Source: VRUE01 sp963702035 (GTDB taxonomy: Bacteria > Actinomycetota > Thermoleophilia > Solirubrobacterales > 70-9). Taken from it: 64,000 nucleotides of DNA. The stretch is from the NCBI GenBank assembly GCA_963702035.1, contig OY969700.1, positions 1,302,001 through 1,366,000 on the forward strand, read 5' to 3'. A program made the translations under genes and the position numbers. The first letter of the stretch is position 1. Every line of letters begins with the position of its first letter. The notes beneath the pieces were generated by a model. It had not been told where the DNA came from and made no database searches. It was given only the letters and a program-made list of their open reading frames with translations. Below are positions 7,877 through 16,336 of the stretch, piece by piece.

Positions 7877-8751
7877 CGAGTCATCCTCGCGCGGCTGCGG
7901 GCGAGGAGCGCCCGCGCGCCGAGGCTGGCGAAGAGGATCGCCGAGAGCAGGACCAGCGAGCTGCCCCAGGCGCGCGTGAAACCTTCCGGGTTCGCTTCCT
8001 CCGAGAGGCCGAAGATCGTCACCGGGATGCTGGGAACCGCTTCGAAGATGTTGAAGTTGAATTCGGTCCCGATGCTGGATGGAGTGAGGAGGATCAGCGG
8101 CGCCGTCTCACCGGCGGCGCGAGCTACGGCGAGCACGGTCGAGGTGACGATGCCGCCGAGCGCGGTCGGCAGGATCACGGTCAGCACCGAGCGCCAGCGG
8201 CTGACGCCGAGCGCGTCGGAGGCTTCGCGCAGGCTGTTCGGCACCAGCAAGAGCACCTCCTGGCTGCCGCGGGCGATCAGCGGCAGCTCGATGATCGCAA
8301 GCGCAAGCGCCCCGGCGAAACCGGACAGGGTCTGCGTCGGTTTGACCAGCAGCACGAAGAGGAAGAGGCCGACGACGATCGAGGGCAGCCCGTTCATCAG
8401 GTCGAGCGTCGAGCGCACGAATCCCGAGACCCGCGAGCCGGAGAACTCGGTCAGGTAGATCGCGGTGAGGACGCCGATCGGCATCGCGATCGCGGTCGCG
8501 ACGAGGACGATCAGGCCCGTGCCGAGGATCGCCGGCCCGATCCCGGTCGGTTCGCCCGTGAAGAGGAAGTCGAGGCTGATCGCCTTGGCGCCGCGGGCGA
8601 CGACCGTGTAGGTGACGATGCCGAGCACGGCGACAGCGGCCACGGCGGCGACGGTCGCGCCGGCTTCGGCGACGCGGCTGACGACGCGGCGCCTGCGCAG
8701 GTTGCCCGAGGCGGTCAGCGGGGCCGTCGGGTCGATTCCCGCCTCGCTCAC
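7873..8751 (-). CDS. pstA: PstA, phosphate ABC transporter permease
   Basis: A 292-residue membrane protein with about six helices and the ABC permease EAA-like loop (EASDALGVSRWRSVLTVILP). The block LDLMNGLPSIVVGLF is typical of PstA. The GTG start at 8751 overlaps the pstC stop (GTGA), and its own stop overlaps the pstB start. The order pstC-pstA-pstB and the divergent pstS make the assignment secure. Confidence 0.93.
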   Translation of the reverse strand: MSEAGIDPTAPLTASGNLRRRRVVSRVAEAGATVAAVAAVAVLGIVTYTVVARGAKAISLDFLFTGEPTGIGPAILGTGLIVLVATAIAMPIGVLTAIYLTEFSGSRVSGFVRSTLDLMNGLPSIVVGLFLFVLLVKPTQTLSGFAGALALAIIELPLIARGSQEVLLLVPNSLREASDALGVSRWRSVLTVILPTALGGIVTSTVLAVARAAGETAPLILLTPSSIGTEFNFNIFEAVPSIPVTIFGLSEEANPEGFTRAWGSSLVLLSAILFASLGARALLARSRARMTR

Positions 8752-9752
8752 TTCGCCACACTCCGCGAGTAGTCGAAACGGCGGCCGATCCACTGGGCGA
8801 GGAAGTTGGAGAGCAGCCCGATCACGAGCAGGATCACGCCGAGGTAGTAGAGCGAGGCGATGTGCATCTGGGTGATCGCCCCGGGGAACTGGTTGGCGAT
8901 CCGAGCGGCGAGCGTGTCGCCCGTTTCGAACAGGTTGGCGTTGATCTTCGAGCCGGCGCCGATCACCTGGGTCACCGCGATCGCCTCACCGAGAGCTCGG
9001 CCGAGGCCGAGCAGGGAGGCGGCGGTGACGCCTGACGCGGTGGTCGGCAGGACGATGCCGCGCACAACCTCCCAGCGCGTCGCGCCGAGGGCGCTGGCGC
9101 CGTCCTGCATCTCGGGCGGAACGGCAAGGAAGAGGTCGCGCGAGATCGAGGCGATGATCGGGATGATCATGATCGTCAGGATCAGGCTGGCGGTGAAGAC
9201 GCTGGCGCCGGTCGTCCGCGGCGGCCCGAAGAGGGGGATGAAGCCGAACCAGTCGTGCAGCCAGGGCTCGACGTCGGACTGGACGAAGGGAGCGAGGATC
9301 AGGATCCCCCAGAAGCCGAGGATCACGCTTGGGATCGCCGCCAGCATCTCGACCAGCGGCGAGATCACGCCGCGCACGCCGCTCGGCGCCAGCAGGCTGA
9401 GGAAGAGGCCGATCGAGATCGAGATCGGCGCGCCGATCGCCAGCGCGACGAAGGAGCTGACGACGGTGCCGAAGATCAGCGTGCCGGCACCGTAGACGTT
9501 GAAGTTGGGCTGCCAGGTGGTGTCGGTGAGAAAGCCGAGCCCGAACTTGGCGATCGAGGGGCTGGCGCCGTGCACCATCTGGTACGCGACCATGACCAGG
9601 ACCACAGCGCCGAGCAGGGAGGCGAAGGCGCAGAGGCCGAAGAGAAGGCCGTCGCCGATGCGGTCGATCCGACGGAGCCTGCTCGCGGCGCGTGCGTCCC
9701 GTCCGTCGTTTCCCGCCGGCAGGTAGGCCGGATTCACCGTGGTGCCGCTCAT
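8748..9752 (-). CDS. pstC: PstC, phosphate ABC transporter permease
   Basis: A 334-residue permease with six predicted helices. It shows the PstC region EMLAAIPSVILGFWGILIL and the loop DGASALGATRWEVVRGIVLP. The ATG at 9752 gives a normal length (MSGTTVNPAY); the frame stays open 26 codons further upstream but that would run into the regulatory region. There is no clear ribosome site before 9752, so the mRNA may be leaderless. It partners PstA and receives phosphate from PstS. Confidence 0.93.
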   Translation of the reverse strand: MSGTTVNPAYLPAGNDGRDARAASRLRRIDRIGDGLLFGLCAFASLLGAVVLVMVAYQMVHGASPSIAKFGLGFLTDTTWQPNFNVYGAGTLIFGTVVSSFVALAIGAPISISIGLFLSLLAPSGVRGVISPLVEMLAAIPSVILGFWGILILAPFVQSDVEPWLHDWFGFIPLFGPPRTTGASVFTASLILTIMIIPIIASISRDLFLAVPPEMQDGASALGATRWEVVRGIVLPTTASGVTAASLLGLGRALGEAIAVTQVIGAGSKINANLFETGDTLAARIANQFPGAITQMHIASLYYLGVILLVIGLLSNFLAQWIGRRFDYSRSVAK

Positions 9753-9804
9753 CGGCGCGCAGCGTAGAGGAGATCGCCGACCCGAAACAGGACTTATCCC
9801 GATT

Positions 9805-9885
9805 TTCACAAGAGTGAAACAACTCTTCACAGATCAGTAACAAGTACGAAAAGCACCGTTACCTTTTTGTAACCACATCCTTCAC
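9805..9885. promoter_or_regulatory. Candidate PHO-box region between pstC and pstS
   Basis: The AT-rich gap between the divergent pst genes holds TTCAC repeats at 9805, 9826 and 9881. The spacings are 21 and 55 bases, close to multiples of the 11-bp unit of actinobacterial PHO boxes. An inverted repeat AAGAGT/ACTCTT (about 9810-9826) and GTTAC-N6-GTAAC (9858-9873) are also present. PhoP control is inferred. Confidence 0.4.
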
Positions 9886-9988
9886 GAGATTGACACATGT
9901 TTGTGACTCCTGGGCCCAATGCTATGCCGCGCCCGGGCTGCACCCTGCGCCCGCCAGATGACATCGAAACGAGTCGAAAGGAATTCTC

Positions 9989-10999
9989 TTGAATCGCATT
10001 AGGTTGCTTGGGGTAGCCATCGCGGCCGTCCTGGTCATGGCGACGGGAGCGGCCAACGCCTCCGCCGCGGGACTCAACGGGGCCGGATCCTCACTGGTCG
10101 CCCCTCTCATGGCCAACTGGATCAGCGGCTTCGAAATCAAAGAAGGCATCCCGGTCAAATACGCCTCTGTGGGCTCCGGGGCGGGCATCGCCCAGATCAC
10201 CGCCCGCACCGTTGACTTCGGCGCTTCCGACGCACCGCTGACGCCCGAACAGGCGGGGGCCTGCAACAACTGCGTTCAGATCCCCTGGGCGCTGACCGGA
10301 GTTGCGATCGGCTTCCACATTCCCGGGGTCAAGAAACTGAACCTGTCCGGCTCGATACTGGCCGGCATCTACTTCGGCAAGATCACCAAGTGGAACGACC
10401 CGAAGATCAAGAAGCTGAACCCCAAAACCCACTTGCCTGGGATGACGATCACGCCGGTCTTCCGCAGCGACGGCTCGGGTGACACCTACGCCTTCACCGA
10501 CTACCTCTCCAAGGTCAGCAAGGCGTGGAAGAACGAAGTCGGCTCCGCCACCAGCGTTCAGTTCCCCCCCGGCGGCGTCGGCGGCAAAGGCAACTCCGGC
10601 GTCACCTCGACGGTCACTTCGACCAACGGCTCGATCGGCTACATCTCGGCGTCATATCTGCTCGCCGCCGGCCTGGGAGCCGCCGCCATCCAGAACAACG
10701 CCGGGAACTTCGAGTTTCCGAACCTGAACAACATCGAGGCGGCAGCTTCGATCGTCAAGAAGGTTCCGGCCAGCAACAAACTCAGCATCACCAACCCGCC
10801 CAAGAAGGCGAAGACCGCCTACCCGATCTCGACCTTCACCTACGGGATCGTTCCCCATGACGGAGGCCAGAAGGGCTTCCTGCAGCAGTTCGCCAAGTAC
10901 GCGGTGACGATCGGGCAGAAATACGGCGCGGCGCTGGACTTCGCGCCACTGCCGAACGTGGTCAAGCAGGCCGCGCTGAAGTCGATCGGCTCCCTGTAG
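9989..10999 (+). CDS. pstS: PstS, phosphate-binding protein
   Basis: A 336-residue secreted protein with a signal peptide (about residues 1-27, ending ANASAAG). The mature part begins LNGAGSSLVAPL, the PstS phosphate-binding motif. It continues with YASVGSGAGIAQ, the DFGASDAPL block and VFRSDGSGDTYAF, all phosphate-contact segments. There is no lipobox cysteine, so anchoring is uncertain. The start is TTG 9989 with GAAAGGA 8 bases upstream. It is divergent from pstCAB rather than first in that operon. Confidence 0.95.
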   Translation: MNRIRLLGVAIAAVLVMATGAANASAAGLNGAGSSLVAPLMANWISGFEIKEGIPVKYASVGSGAGIAQITARTVDFGASDAPLTPEQAGACNNCVQIPWALTGVAIGFHIPGVKKLNLSGSILAGIYFGKITKWNDPKIKKLNPKTHLPGMTITPVFRSDGSGDTYAFTDYLSKVSKAWKNEVGSATSVQFPPGGVGGKGNSGVTSTVTSTNGSIGYISASYLLAAGLGAAAIQNNAGNFEFPNLNNIEAAASIVKKVPASNKLSITNPPKKAKTAYPISTFTYGIVPHDGGQKGFLQQFAKYAVTIGQKYGAALDFAPLPNVVKQAALKSIGSL

Positions 11000-11024
11000 T
11001 CGATCGCACCCGGCCCCGCGCCGG

Positions 11025-11873
11025 TCAGGCGAAAGCCTGGCTGGCGCGGCGGCGCAGGTCGGCGTTGAGCATCCCGGTCACCTGACTGGGGCTCTCGCCG
11101 GCGGCGGGGATCGCGTCCCCGATCAGGCCGCTGGCACGGAAGCCGTAGAGCGGCGCATCGAAGCCCGACGCGCGGATCTTGCGGACGAGCTGAACCGCGG
11201 AAGGCGTGTCGGCGCCGGGACCGCAGAGGACGATCGCGGTCGGCTCGAGGGCGCCGAGGGCGCGCTCCATCCGCTCCTCGCCGAGCTCGTCGGAAAGCAT
11301 CAGCACGCGGAAGCCGGCGCGGCGCAGGGCGAGGTCGAGCGCCTGGGCGTGAACCGCCTCCAGCTCGGAGCCGCGGCTCGAGTCGAGCAGCAGGATGCCG
11401 GCCGGACGCGAGGCGGCGGAGGCGAGGCGGCGGGCGCCGTGCAGCCAGCCGGTCGCCCAGCGCGCGGCGAACTCCAGCTCGGCCTCGCGCTCGGGATCGG
11501 CGGCAAGTTGGTTGACCGCGGGAAGCAGCATCTCCTCCACGGTCCGCTCCAGCGGCCGCACCGCGAGGCTCTCCTCGACGGCGCGGTCGGCGGCGTCCTC
11601 GTCGAAGCTCTCCAGCGCCACCCGCAGGCTGTCGCCACTGGCCGGCGCCTCCTGGCGCTGGCGGGCCAGCTCGATCGCCGAGGAGATGTTGCCGGTGGTC
11701 GCGAGCGCGTCGCGCAGCGTCTGCAGCTCGACCAGCTCGTAGTTGCGGTGGTTGCCGACGGTGCGCTTCGGCTCCGGGTAGCCGTAGCGACGCTCCCAGC
11801 TGCGCAGCGTGTTGGGGCTGACGCCCAGCACTTCGGCGGCGGCATTGGTGCGGATTCCCGGCATGCGCAGCAT
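11025..11873 (-). CDS. MerR-type regulator with cobalamin-binding-like C-terminal domain
   Basis: A protein of up to 282 residues with an N-terminal MerR helix-turn-helix (about residues 5-70: TNAAAEVLGVSPNTLRSWERRYGYPEP). A helical region follows, and from about residue 155 a Rossmann-like domain (GILLLDSSRGSELEAVHAQALDL...). This is the layout of CarH/LitR-type regulators, which use B12 to sense light. The usual His of the B12-binding DXHXXG motif is not seen in its normal form, so cobalamin binding is doubtful. The start is ATG 11873 or the ATG four codons later. Targets unknown. Confidence 0.75.
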   Translation of the reverse strand: MLRMPGIRTNAAAEVLGVSPNTLRSWERRYGYPEPKRTVGNHRNYELVELQTLRDALATTGNISSAIELARQRQEAPASGDSLRVALESFDEDAADRAVEESLAVRPLERTVEEMLLPAVNQLAADPEREAELEFAARWATGWLHGARRLASAASRPAGILLLDSSRGSELEAVHAQALDLALRRAGFRVLMLSDELGEERMERALGALEPTAIVLCGPGADTPSAVQLVRKIRASGFDAPLYGFRASGLIGDAIPAAGESPSQVTGMLNADLRRRASQAFA

Positions 11874-11953
11874 TCTGGCACCCGAATCGCGGGTTTACAC
11901 CGGTTATGGACAGATTTCGGGAATCTGTCAGCGATCTTGCAAGGCGCCGGTGC

Positions 11954-12736
11954 CTAGCCGGGCTTGCGGGCGCGGATGATCGCGGAGGCGGCTTTGTCGT
12001 GAACCCGGTGGGTCTCGACGATCTCGACGTCTTCGAGGCCGGCGCCGGTCAGCGCCCGCTCGAACTCACGCCGGGTCAGCGCTCCGGCGATGCAGCCGGT
12101 CCACTCGGCCATGTCCGCGCGGGTCACCTCGTCCATGTCCTCGTCGGCGATCACGTCTGAGACCGCGAAGCGCCCGCCGGGCTTCAGGACTCGCGCCGCC
12201 TCGGCCAGCACGGCGGGCTTGTCGCCGGAGAGGTTGATCACGCAGTTTGAGATCACCACGTTGACGGTCGCGGCGGGAAGCGGGATCGACTCGATCTCCC
12301 CGCGCAGCCACTCGACGTTCTCCACGCCCGCCTTGAGCTGGTTCTGCCGAGCCAGGGCCAGCATCTCGTCGGTCATATCGAGGCCGTAGGCCTTGCCGGT
12401 CGGACCGACGCGCTTGGCGGAGAGGAGCACGTCGATTCCCCCGCCAGAGCCGAGGTCGAGGACCGTCTCCCCCGCGCTCAGCTCCGCCACCGCGGTCGGG
12501 TTGCCACAGCCGAGCGAGGCCATCGTCGCGGTGTCGGGGAGCTCGCCCTGGGACGCCTCGTCGTAGAGCGATGCCCCGAACGCCTGAACTTCCTCGTCTG
12601 AGAGCACGGCGCTCGAAGGGCCGCAACACGAGCCACTCGGGGCAGCACTACTTGAATCGATGCTCTGTGCCGCCGCCGCGTAACGACTGCGCACGGCCTC
12701 ACGGATCTCGTCGGTCTCTTTCACTTGGTCAGCCAT
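11954..12736 (-). CDS. arsM: ArsM, arsenite methyltransferase
   Basis: A 260-residue SAM-dependent methyltransferase with motif I LDLGSGGGIDVLLSA and GLDMTDEMLALA. It has the cysteines expected of ArsM: a Cys pair near residue 37 (SGSCCGPS), one in SLGCGNP, one in VISNCVINLS and one in WTGCIAGAL. It would methylate trivalent arsenic with SAM to volatile or less toxic species in the cytoplasm. The ATG at 12736 lies inside the 3' end of arsR (16-base overlap), so the pair is translationally coupled and controlled by ArsR. Confidence 0.93.
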   Translation of the reverse strand: MADQVKETDEIREAVRSRYAAAAQSIDSSSAAPSGSCCGPSSAVLSDEEVQAFGASLYDEASQGELPDTATMASLGCGNPTAVAELSAGETVLDLGSGGGIDVLLSAKRVGPTGKAYGLDMTDEMLALARQNQLKAGVENVEWLRGEIESIPLPAATVNVVISNCVINLSGDKPAVLAEAARVLKPGGRFAVSDVIADEDMDEVTRADMAEWTGCIAGALTRREFERALTGAGLEDVEIVETHRVHDKAASAIIRARKPG

Positions 12737-13077
12737 GCGGAAAACTCCTCCAGTGCGTCGGCTTTTACGTAGTAGTAGGCCCAAAGGCCGGGGCGCTCGG
12801 AGCCGACGATGCCGGCGTCGCGCAGTACCTTGAGGTGGTGGGAGACGGTGGGCTGGGAGAGGTCGAAGAGCGGGACCAGCTCGCAGACGCAGACCTTGCC
12901 GGCGTGCTTTTGCAGCACATCGACGAGCTGCAGGCGGACGGGGTCGCCGAGCGCCTTGGCGATCTTGCTCATCCGTTGTGCCTGCTCACGCTGAACGTCG
13001 GGGTAGACCACCGGCTCGCAACATGGCTCCCCGGCGGGCCTCTTGGTCTTGGTGGTGAGCTCCATATCGACAGCCAT
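12721..13077 (-). CDS. arsR: ArsR family arsenic-responsive repressor
   Basis: A 118-residue winged-helix protein. The helix-turn-helix is DLSQPTVSHHLKVLRDAGIV. The metal site is VCVCELVPLF, matching the ELCVCDL-type As(III) site, with an additional N-terminal Cys pair (EPCCEP) that could complete a three-Cys site. It is the first gene of arsR-arsM and divergent from the gapdh-arsJ pair, so one regulator probably controls both units. The start is ATG 13077, with an in-frame ATG four codons later. Confidence 0.93.
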   Translation of the reverse strand: MAVDMELTTKTKRPAGEPCCEPVVYPDVQREQAQRMSKIAKALGDPVRLQLVDVLQKHAGKVCVCELVPLFDLSQPTVSHHLKVLRDAGIVGSERPGLWAYYYVKADALEEFSAWLTK

Positions 13078-13082
13078 CTATT

Positions 13083-13125
13083 TACATATATCTATTGAAA
13101 TCGAGTTTGTCAATGCTTAGCATGG
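13083..13125. promoter_or_regulatory. Divergent ars promoter/operator region
   Basis: The 52-base gap between arsR and the GAPDH-like gene is much more AT-rich than its surroundings. It holds an imperfect inverted repeat TTGA (13095-13098) to TCAA (13110-13113). A single ArsR operator here would control both directions. The exact site is a guess. Confidence 0.4.
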
Positions 13126-13129
13126 CGCC

Positions 13130-14146
13130 GTGACCAGCGTGGGCATCAACGGCTTCGGCCGCATGGGGCGGCTCGCGTTGCGCGCCGCCTGGGGCCGGCC
13201 GGAGCTGCGCTTCGCCCACGTGAACGAGCCGAGCGGGGATGCGGCGACCGCCGCCCACCTGCTGACGTTCGATTCGGTCCACGGCAGGTGGACGGAGAGC
13301 GCGGAGGGAGAGGGAGGCGCCCTCAGCGTCGGTGGGAAGAGCATCGGCTACTCGGCCGCGCCGGGCCCCGGTGAGGTGCCCTGGGGTGAGGCGGGGGTTG
13401 ACGTCGTGCTCGAGTGCTCGGGGAGGTTCCGCACGGCGGAGTCGCTGCGGCCCTACTTCGAGCAGGGCGTCCGCAAGGTCATCGTCGCGGCGCCGGTCAA
13501 GGACGAGGCCGCCCTCAACGTGGTGGTGGGGGTGAACGACGACCCCGCGGAGCTCGGTCGCCACGACATCCTCACCGCCGCCTCCTGCACGACGAACTGC
13601 CTGGCGCCGGTGGTGCAGGTGGTGCACGGGGGGATCGGCATCCGCCACGGGGCGATCACGACCCTGCACGACATGACCAACACGCAGACCATCGTCGACG
13701 CCCCCCACAAGGACCTGCGGCGCGCCCGGGCCGCGAGCCTCTCGCTGATCCCGACGACGACCGGCTCGGCGACGGCGATCGGGCTGATCTTCCCGGAGCT
13801 GCGGGGGCGGCTGAACGGCCTCGCGGTGCGCGTTCCACTGCTCAACGCCTCGCTGACCGACTGCGTCTTCGAGGTCGAGCGGCCGACCGACGCCGAGGAG
13901 GTCAACGGCCTGCTCGAGGCCGCGGCCGCCGGTCCGCTGGCCGGCATCCTCGGCTACGAGACCCGGCCGCTCGTCTCGGTCGACTACCGCGACGACCCGC
14001 GCTCCGGCGTCGTCGACGCCCTCTCGACGATGGTGATCGACGGAACCCAGGTCAAGGTTCTCGCCTGGTATGACAATGAGTGGGGCTACGCCAACCGTCT
14101 GGTCGAGCTGGCGCGGACGGTCGCCCTCGGCCTCGGCGGGGGGTGA
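13130..14146 (+). CDS. GAPDH-like enzyme of the arsenate (ArsJ) pathway
   Basis: A 338-residue protein with the NAD-binding GINGFGRMGR start, the catalytic ASCTTNCLAP block and the DNEWGY C-terminal motif of glyceraldehyde-3-phosphate dehydrogenases. The gene is GTG-started and overlaps the arsJ gene by one base. In known gapdh-arsJ pairs this enzyme uses arsenate in place of phosphate to make 1-arseno-3-phosphoglycerate, which ArsJ exports. The neighbourhood (arsR, arsM, arsJ) supports that role over glycolysis. Confidence 0.9.
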   Translation: MTSVGINGFGRMGRLALRAAWGRPELRFAHVNEPSGDAATAAHLLTFDSVHGRWTESAEGEGGALSVGGKSIGYSAAPGPGEVPWGEAGVDVVLECSGRFRTAESLRPYFEQGVRKVIVAAPVKDEAALNVVVGVNDDPAELGRHDILTAASCTTNCLAPVVQVVHGGIGIRHGAITTLHDMTNTQTIVDAPHKDLRRARAASLSLIPTTTGSATAIGLIFPELRGRLNGLAVRVPLLNASLTDCVFEVERPTDAEEVNGLLEAAAAGPLAGILGYETRPLVSVDYRDDPRSGVVDALSTMVIDGTQVKVLAWYDNEWGYANRLVELARTVALGLGGG

Positions 14147-15432
14147 TGCGGATTATGGGCGCCGCCGGATCGACCGCCCTGGAACAGAAGGCCGATCTGC
14201 GCAACTACGCCCTGGTCACCGGCGCCTACTGGACCGAGACGCTCGCCGACGGGGCGACGCGGATGCTGGTCCTCTTCTACTTCTACGAACTGGGCTACTC
14301 GCCGTTCACGATCGCATCGCTGTTCATCTTCTACGAGGTCTTCGGCATCGTCACCAACCTCGTCGGCGGCTGGCTCGCCGCCCGGTTCGGGCTGAGGACG
14401 ACGCTCTTCATGGGCCTCGGCACCCAGGTCCTCGCGCTCGCCATGCTCGGCTTCGCGCCGCAGGCGTGGCTGGTCGTTCCCTACGTGATGGCCTCGCAGG
14501 CGATCTCGGGGATCGCCAAGGACCTGACCAAGATGAGCTCCAAGAGCGCGGTCAAGCTCGTCGTGCCCGCGGGCGACGAGTCCTCGCTCTACCGCTGGGT
14601 CGCGATCCTGACCGGCTCCAAGAACGCGCTGAAGGGGGTCGGCTTCTTCCTCGGCGGGCTGATGCTGACCCTGGCCGGGTTCCAGACCTCGATGCTGATC
14701 CTGGCCGCGGTGGTCTTCACCGTCCTGCTGATCACCGCGCGGCTGATGCACGGGCACCTCGGCAGTCCCGACGCGAAGGCCAGGTTCAAGCACATGTTCT
14801 CCAACAACCGCGCGGTCAACGTCCTCGCCGCCGCCCGCATCTTCCTCTTCGCCTCGCGCGACGTCTGGTTCGTGGTCGGCCTGCCGGTCTACCTCGAGAC
14901 CGTGCTCGGCTGGAGCTTCTGGCAGACCGGCGGCTTCCTGGCGGTCTGGGTGATCGGCTACGGGATCGTGCAGGCCGCGGCGCCGGGCTTCGTGCGCCGG
15001 CGGGGCAGGGCGGGAGGCGCCGAGCCCGACGGCAGGACGGCGACCTGGCTCGCCTTCGCGCTGGCGGCCTTCCCCGCCGCGATCGCCGTCGGCCTGACGG
15101 CCGGCCTCGACCCGACCGCCGTCATCGTCGTCGGGCTGATCGCCTTCGGAGTCGTGTTCGCGATGAACTCCGCCGTCCACTCCTACCTGATCCTCGCCTA
15201 CGCCCAGAACGACAAGGCGGCGATGAACGTAGGCTTCTATTACATGGCCAACGCCGGCGGCCGGCTGGCCGGCACCATCCTCTCGGGCCTGCTCTACCAG
15301 TGGGACGGGCTGGTCGCCTGCCTGTGGGCGTCGGTGGCCTGCGTGCTCGCCGCCGCCCTGCTGTCGATCCTGCTGCCGAGCAAGACGCCGAGCCCGACCC
15401 AGCCCGAGGACGGTCTGGCACTGGCCGGTTGA
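14146..15432 (+). CDS. arsJ: ArsJ, organoarsenical efflux permease (MFS)
   Basis: A 428-residue MFS protein with about twelve helices. ArsJ-like segments include NYALVTGAYWTETLADGATR near the N-terminus, GIAKDLTKMSSKSAVK and YYMANAGGRLAGT. It starts at ATG 14146, overlapping the GAPDH stop (TGATG). It should export 1-arseno-3-phosphoglycerate, which then breaks down outside the cell, so the pair detoxifies arsenate. The gene ends just before a cluster of hairpins. Confidence 0.9.
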   Translation: MRIMGAAGSTALEQKADLRNYALVTGAYWTETLADGATRMLVLFYFYELGYSPFTIASLFIFYEVFGIVTNLVGGWLAARFGLRTTLFMGLGTQVLALAMLGFAPQAWLVVPYVMASQAISGIAKDLTKMSSKSAVKLVVPAGDESSLYRWVAILTGSKNALKGVGFFLGGLMLTLAGFQTSMLILAAVVFTVLLITARLMHGHLGSPDAKARFKHMFSNNRAVNVLAAARIFLFASRDVWFVVGLPVYLETVLGWSFWQTGGFLAVWVIGYGIVQAAAPGFVRRRGRAGGAEPDGRTATWLAFALAAFPAAIAVGLTAGLDPTAVIVVGLIAFGVVFAMNSAVHSYLILAYAQNDKAAMNVGFYYMANAGGRLAGTILSGLLYQWDGLVACLWASVACVLAAALLSILLPSKTPSPTQPEDGLALAG

Positions 15433-15444
15433 AGGGATAGCGAT

Positions 15445-15537
15445 GCAAAATCCGTCAGCTACTGACGGAAATTCCTTCACCTCGTGACGGGATTTGCAGA
15501 TCGAATGGAAATTCCTTCAGCTACTGATGGAATTTCC
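15445..15537. terminator. Paired hairpins between arsJ and the GGDEF-like gene
   Basis: TCCGTCAG-cta-CTGACGGA (15451-15469) sits inside a wider inverted repeat GCAAAATCCGTCA/TGACGGGATTTGC (15445-15457 and 15485-15497). A second hairpin, GGAAATTCC (15507-15515) to GGAATTTCC (15529-15537), has the same CAGCTACTG apex. The second hairpin contains the stop codon of the minus-strand gene. They probably end both convergent transcripts. Confidence 0.6.
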
Positions 15538-16254
15538 ACCAGCACCGAGGGCGCCCACGCCGACCGGCTGGCTGACGGCACGGGCGCGCCACATCGCCTC
15601 GTCGGCCTTGTGGAGGAGCCGGTCGGCGTCGTTGCCGTGCTCGGGGCAGGCGACGACGCCCGCCGAGATCCCGATCCGCAGGCCACCGGCGCGCTCGAGA
15701 TCATCGAGCTGGCTCAGCAGTCGCTCGGCCATCTGCACGCCGCCGACGGTGTCCTGACCGGGGGCGAGCACGCAGAGCGCGTCCTCCTCGAGCCGGAAGG
15801 TCTCGTCGACTAGCCGGACGCTCTCGCTCAGCGCAGCGCCGACGACGGCAAGGGCCGTCTGGCGGCCTCCCCCCGACGAGTCGTCGCCGCGCGCCCCCGG
15901 CCCCTCGACGTCGAAAACGACCAGGGCAAAGGGCTGCTCGTAGCGCCGGTGGCATTCGAGCAGCTGGTCGAGCCGGCGGCGCATCTGGCCGGCGCGGTAG
16001 AGGCTCGGGTGCTCGTCCTCCGCGACCGGTGCCGCCCCGCCGTGCTCCCAAAGCGTGCCGACCGCCGTCGCCGTGACCGAGCCGAACTCCTCGGCCAGCT
16101 TCCGCGCCGCGGCCGCGAACAGCTCGCCGTCGCGTCCCGCCATCTCCTCGTGCAGCCTGCCCAGCAGCGAGGCCTGCAGGGTCGAGACCTCGCGGGCGAG
16201 CTGCCCCGCGCCGGAGCCTGGAGAACCGGCTCGTGTCGGAGCATCCGTAGCCAC
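15517..16254 (-). CDS. Degenerate GGDEF-domain protein
   Basis: A 245-residue protein. The N-terminal part is helical (about residues 15-85). A GGDEF-type domain spans about 85-235: RAGQMRRRLDQLLECHRRYEQPFALVVFDVEG, then ETFRLEEDALCVLAPG in place of the GGDEF active loop, and ISAGVVACPEHGNDADRLLHKADEAMWRAR at the end. The active-site residues are lost (LEEDA), so diguanylate cyclase activity is unlikely; it may bind nucleotide or act as a sensor. A palindrome CGCAAATTGCG lies 46 bases upstream and recurs upstream of the HD-GYP gene. Confidence 0.7.
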   Translation of the reverse strand: MATDAPTRAGSPGSGAGQLAREVSTLQASLLGRLHEEMAGRDGELFAAAARKLAEEFGSVTATAVGTLWEHGGAAPVAEDEHPSLYRAGQMRRRLDQLLECHRRYEQPFALVVFDVEGPGARGDDSSGGGRQTALAVVGAALSESVRLVDETFRLEEDALCVLAPGQDTVGGVQMAERLLSQLDDLERAGGLRIGISAGVVACPEHGNDADRLLHKADEAMWRARAVSQPVGVGALGAGGNSISS

Positions 16255-16299
16255 GCCGAGACCTTGGCGATTCGAGCGGACGCCAGGCCGCCAAAAATT

Positions 16300-16310
16300 C
16301 GCAAATTGCG
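16300..16310. promoter_or_regulatory. CGCAAATTGCG palindrome upstream of the GGDEF-like gene
   Basis: A perfect 11-bp palindrome in the leader region of the gene at 15517-16254. The same 11 bases occur at 44792-44802 upstream of the HD-GYP gene. It may be a shared regulator site. Confidence 0.4.
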
Positions 16311-16336
16311 GCCTGATACTCGTCTAGGAAAAATGG

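Noticed and set aside
13130..14146. Glycolytic GAPDH
   Set aside because: Its one-base overlap with arsJ and position beside arsR-arsM point to the arsenate pathway instead.
15445..15540. CRISPR-like repeats
   Set aside because: Only two similar hairpins with different loops and no regular spacing; there are no cas genes in the window.
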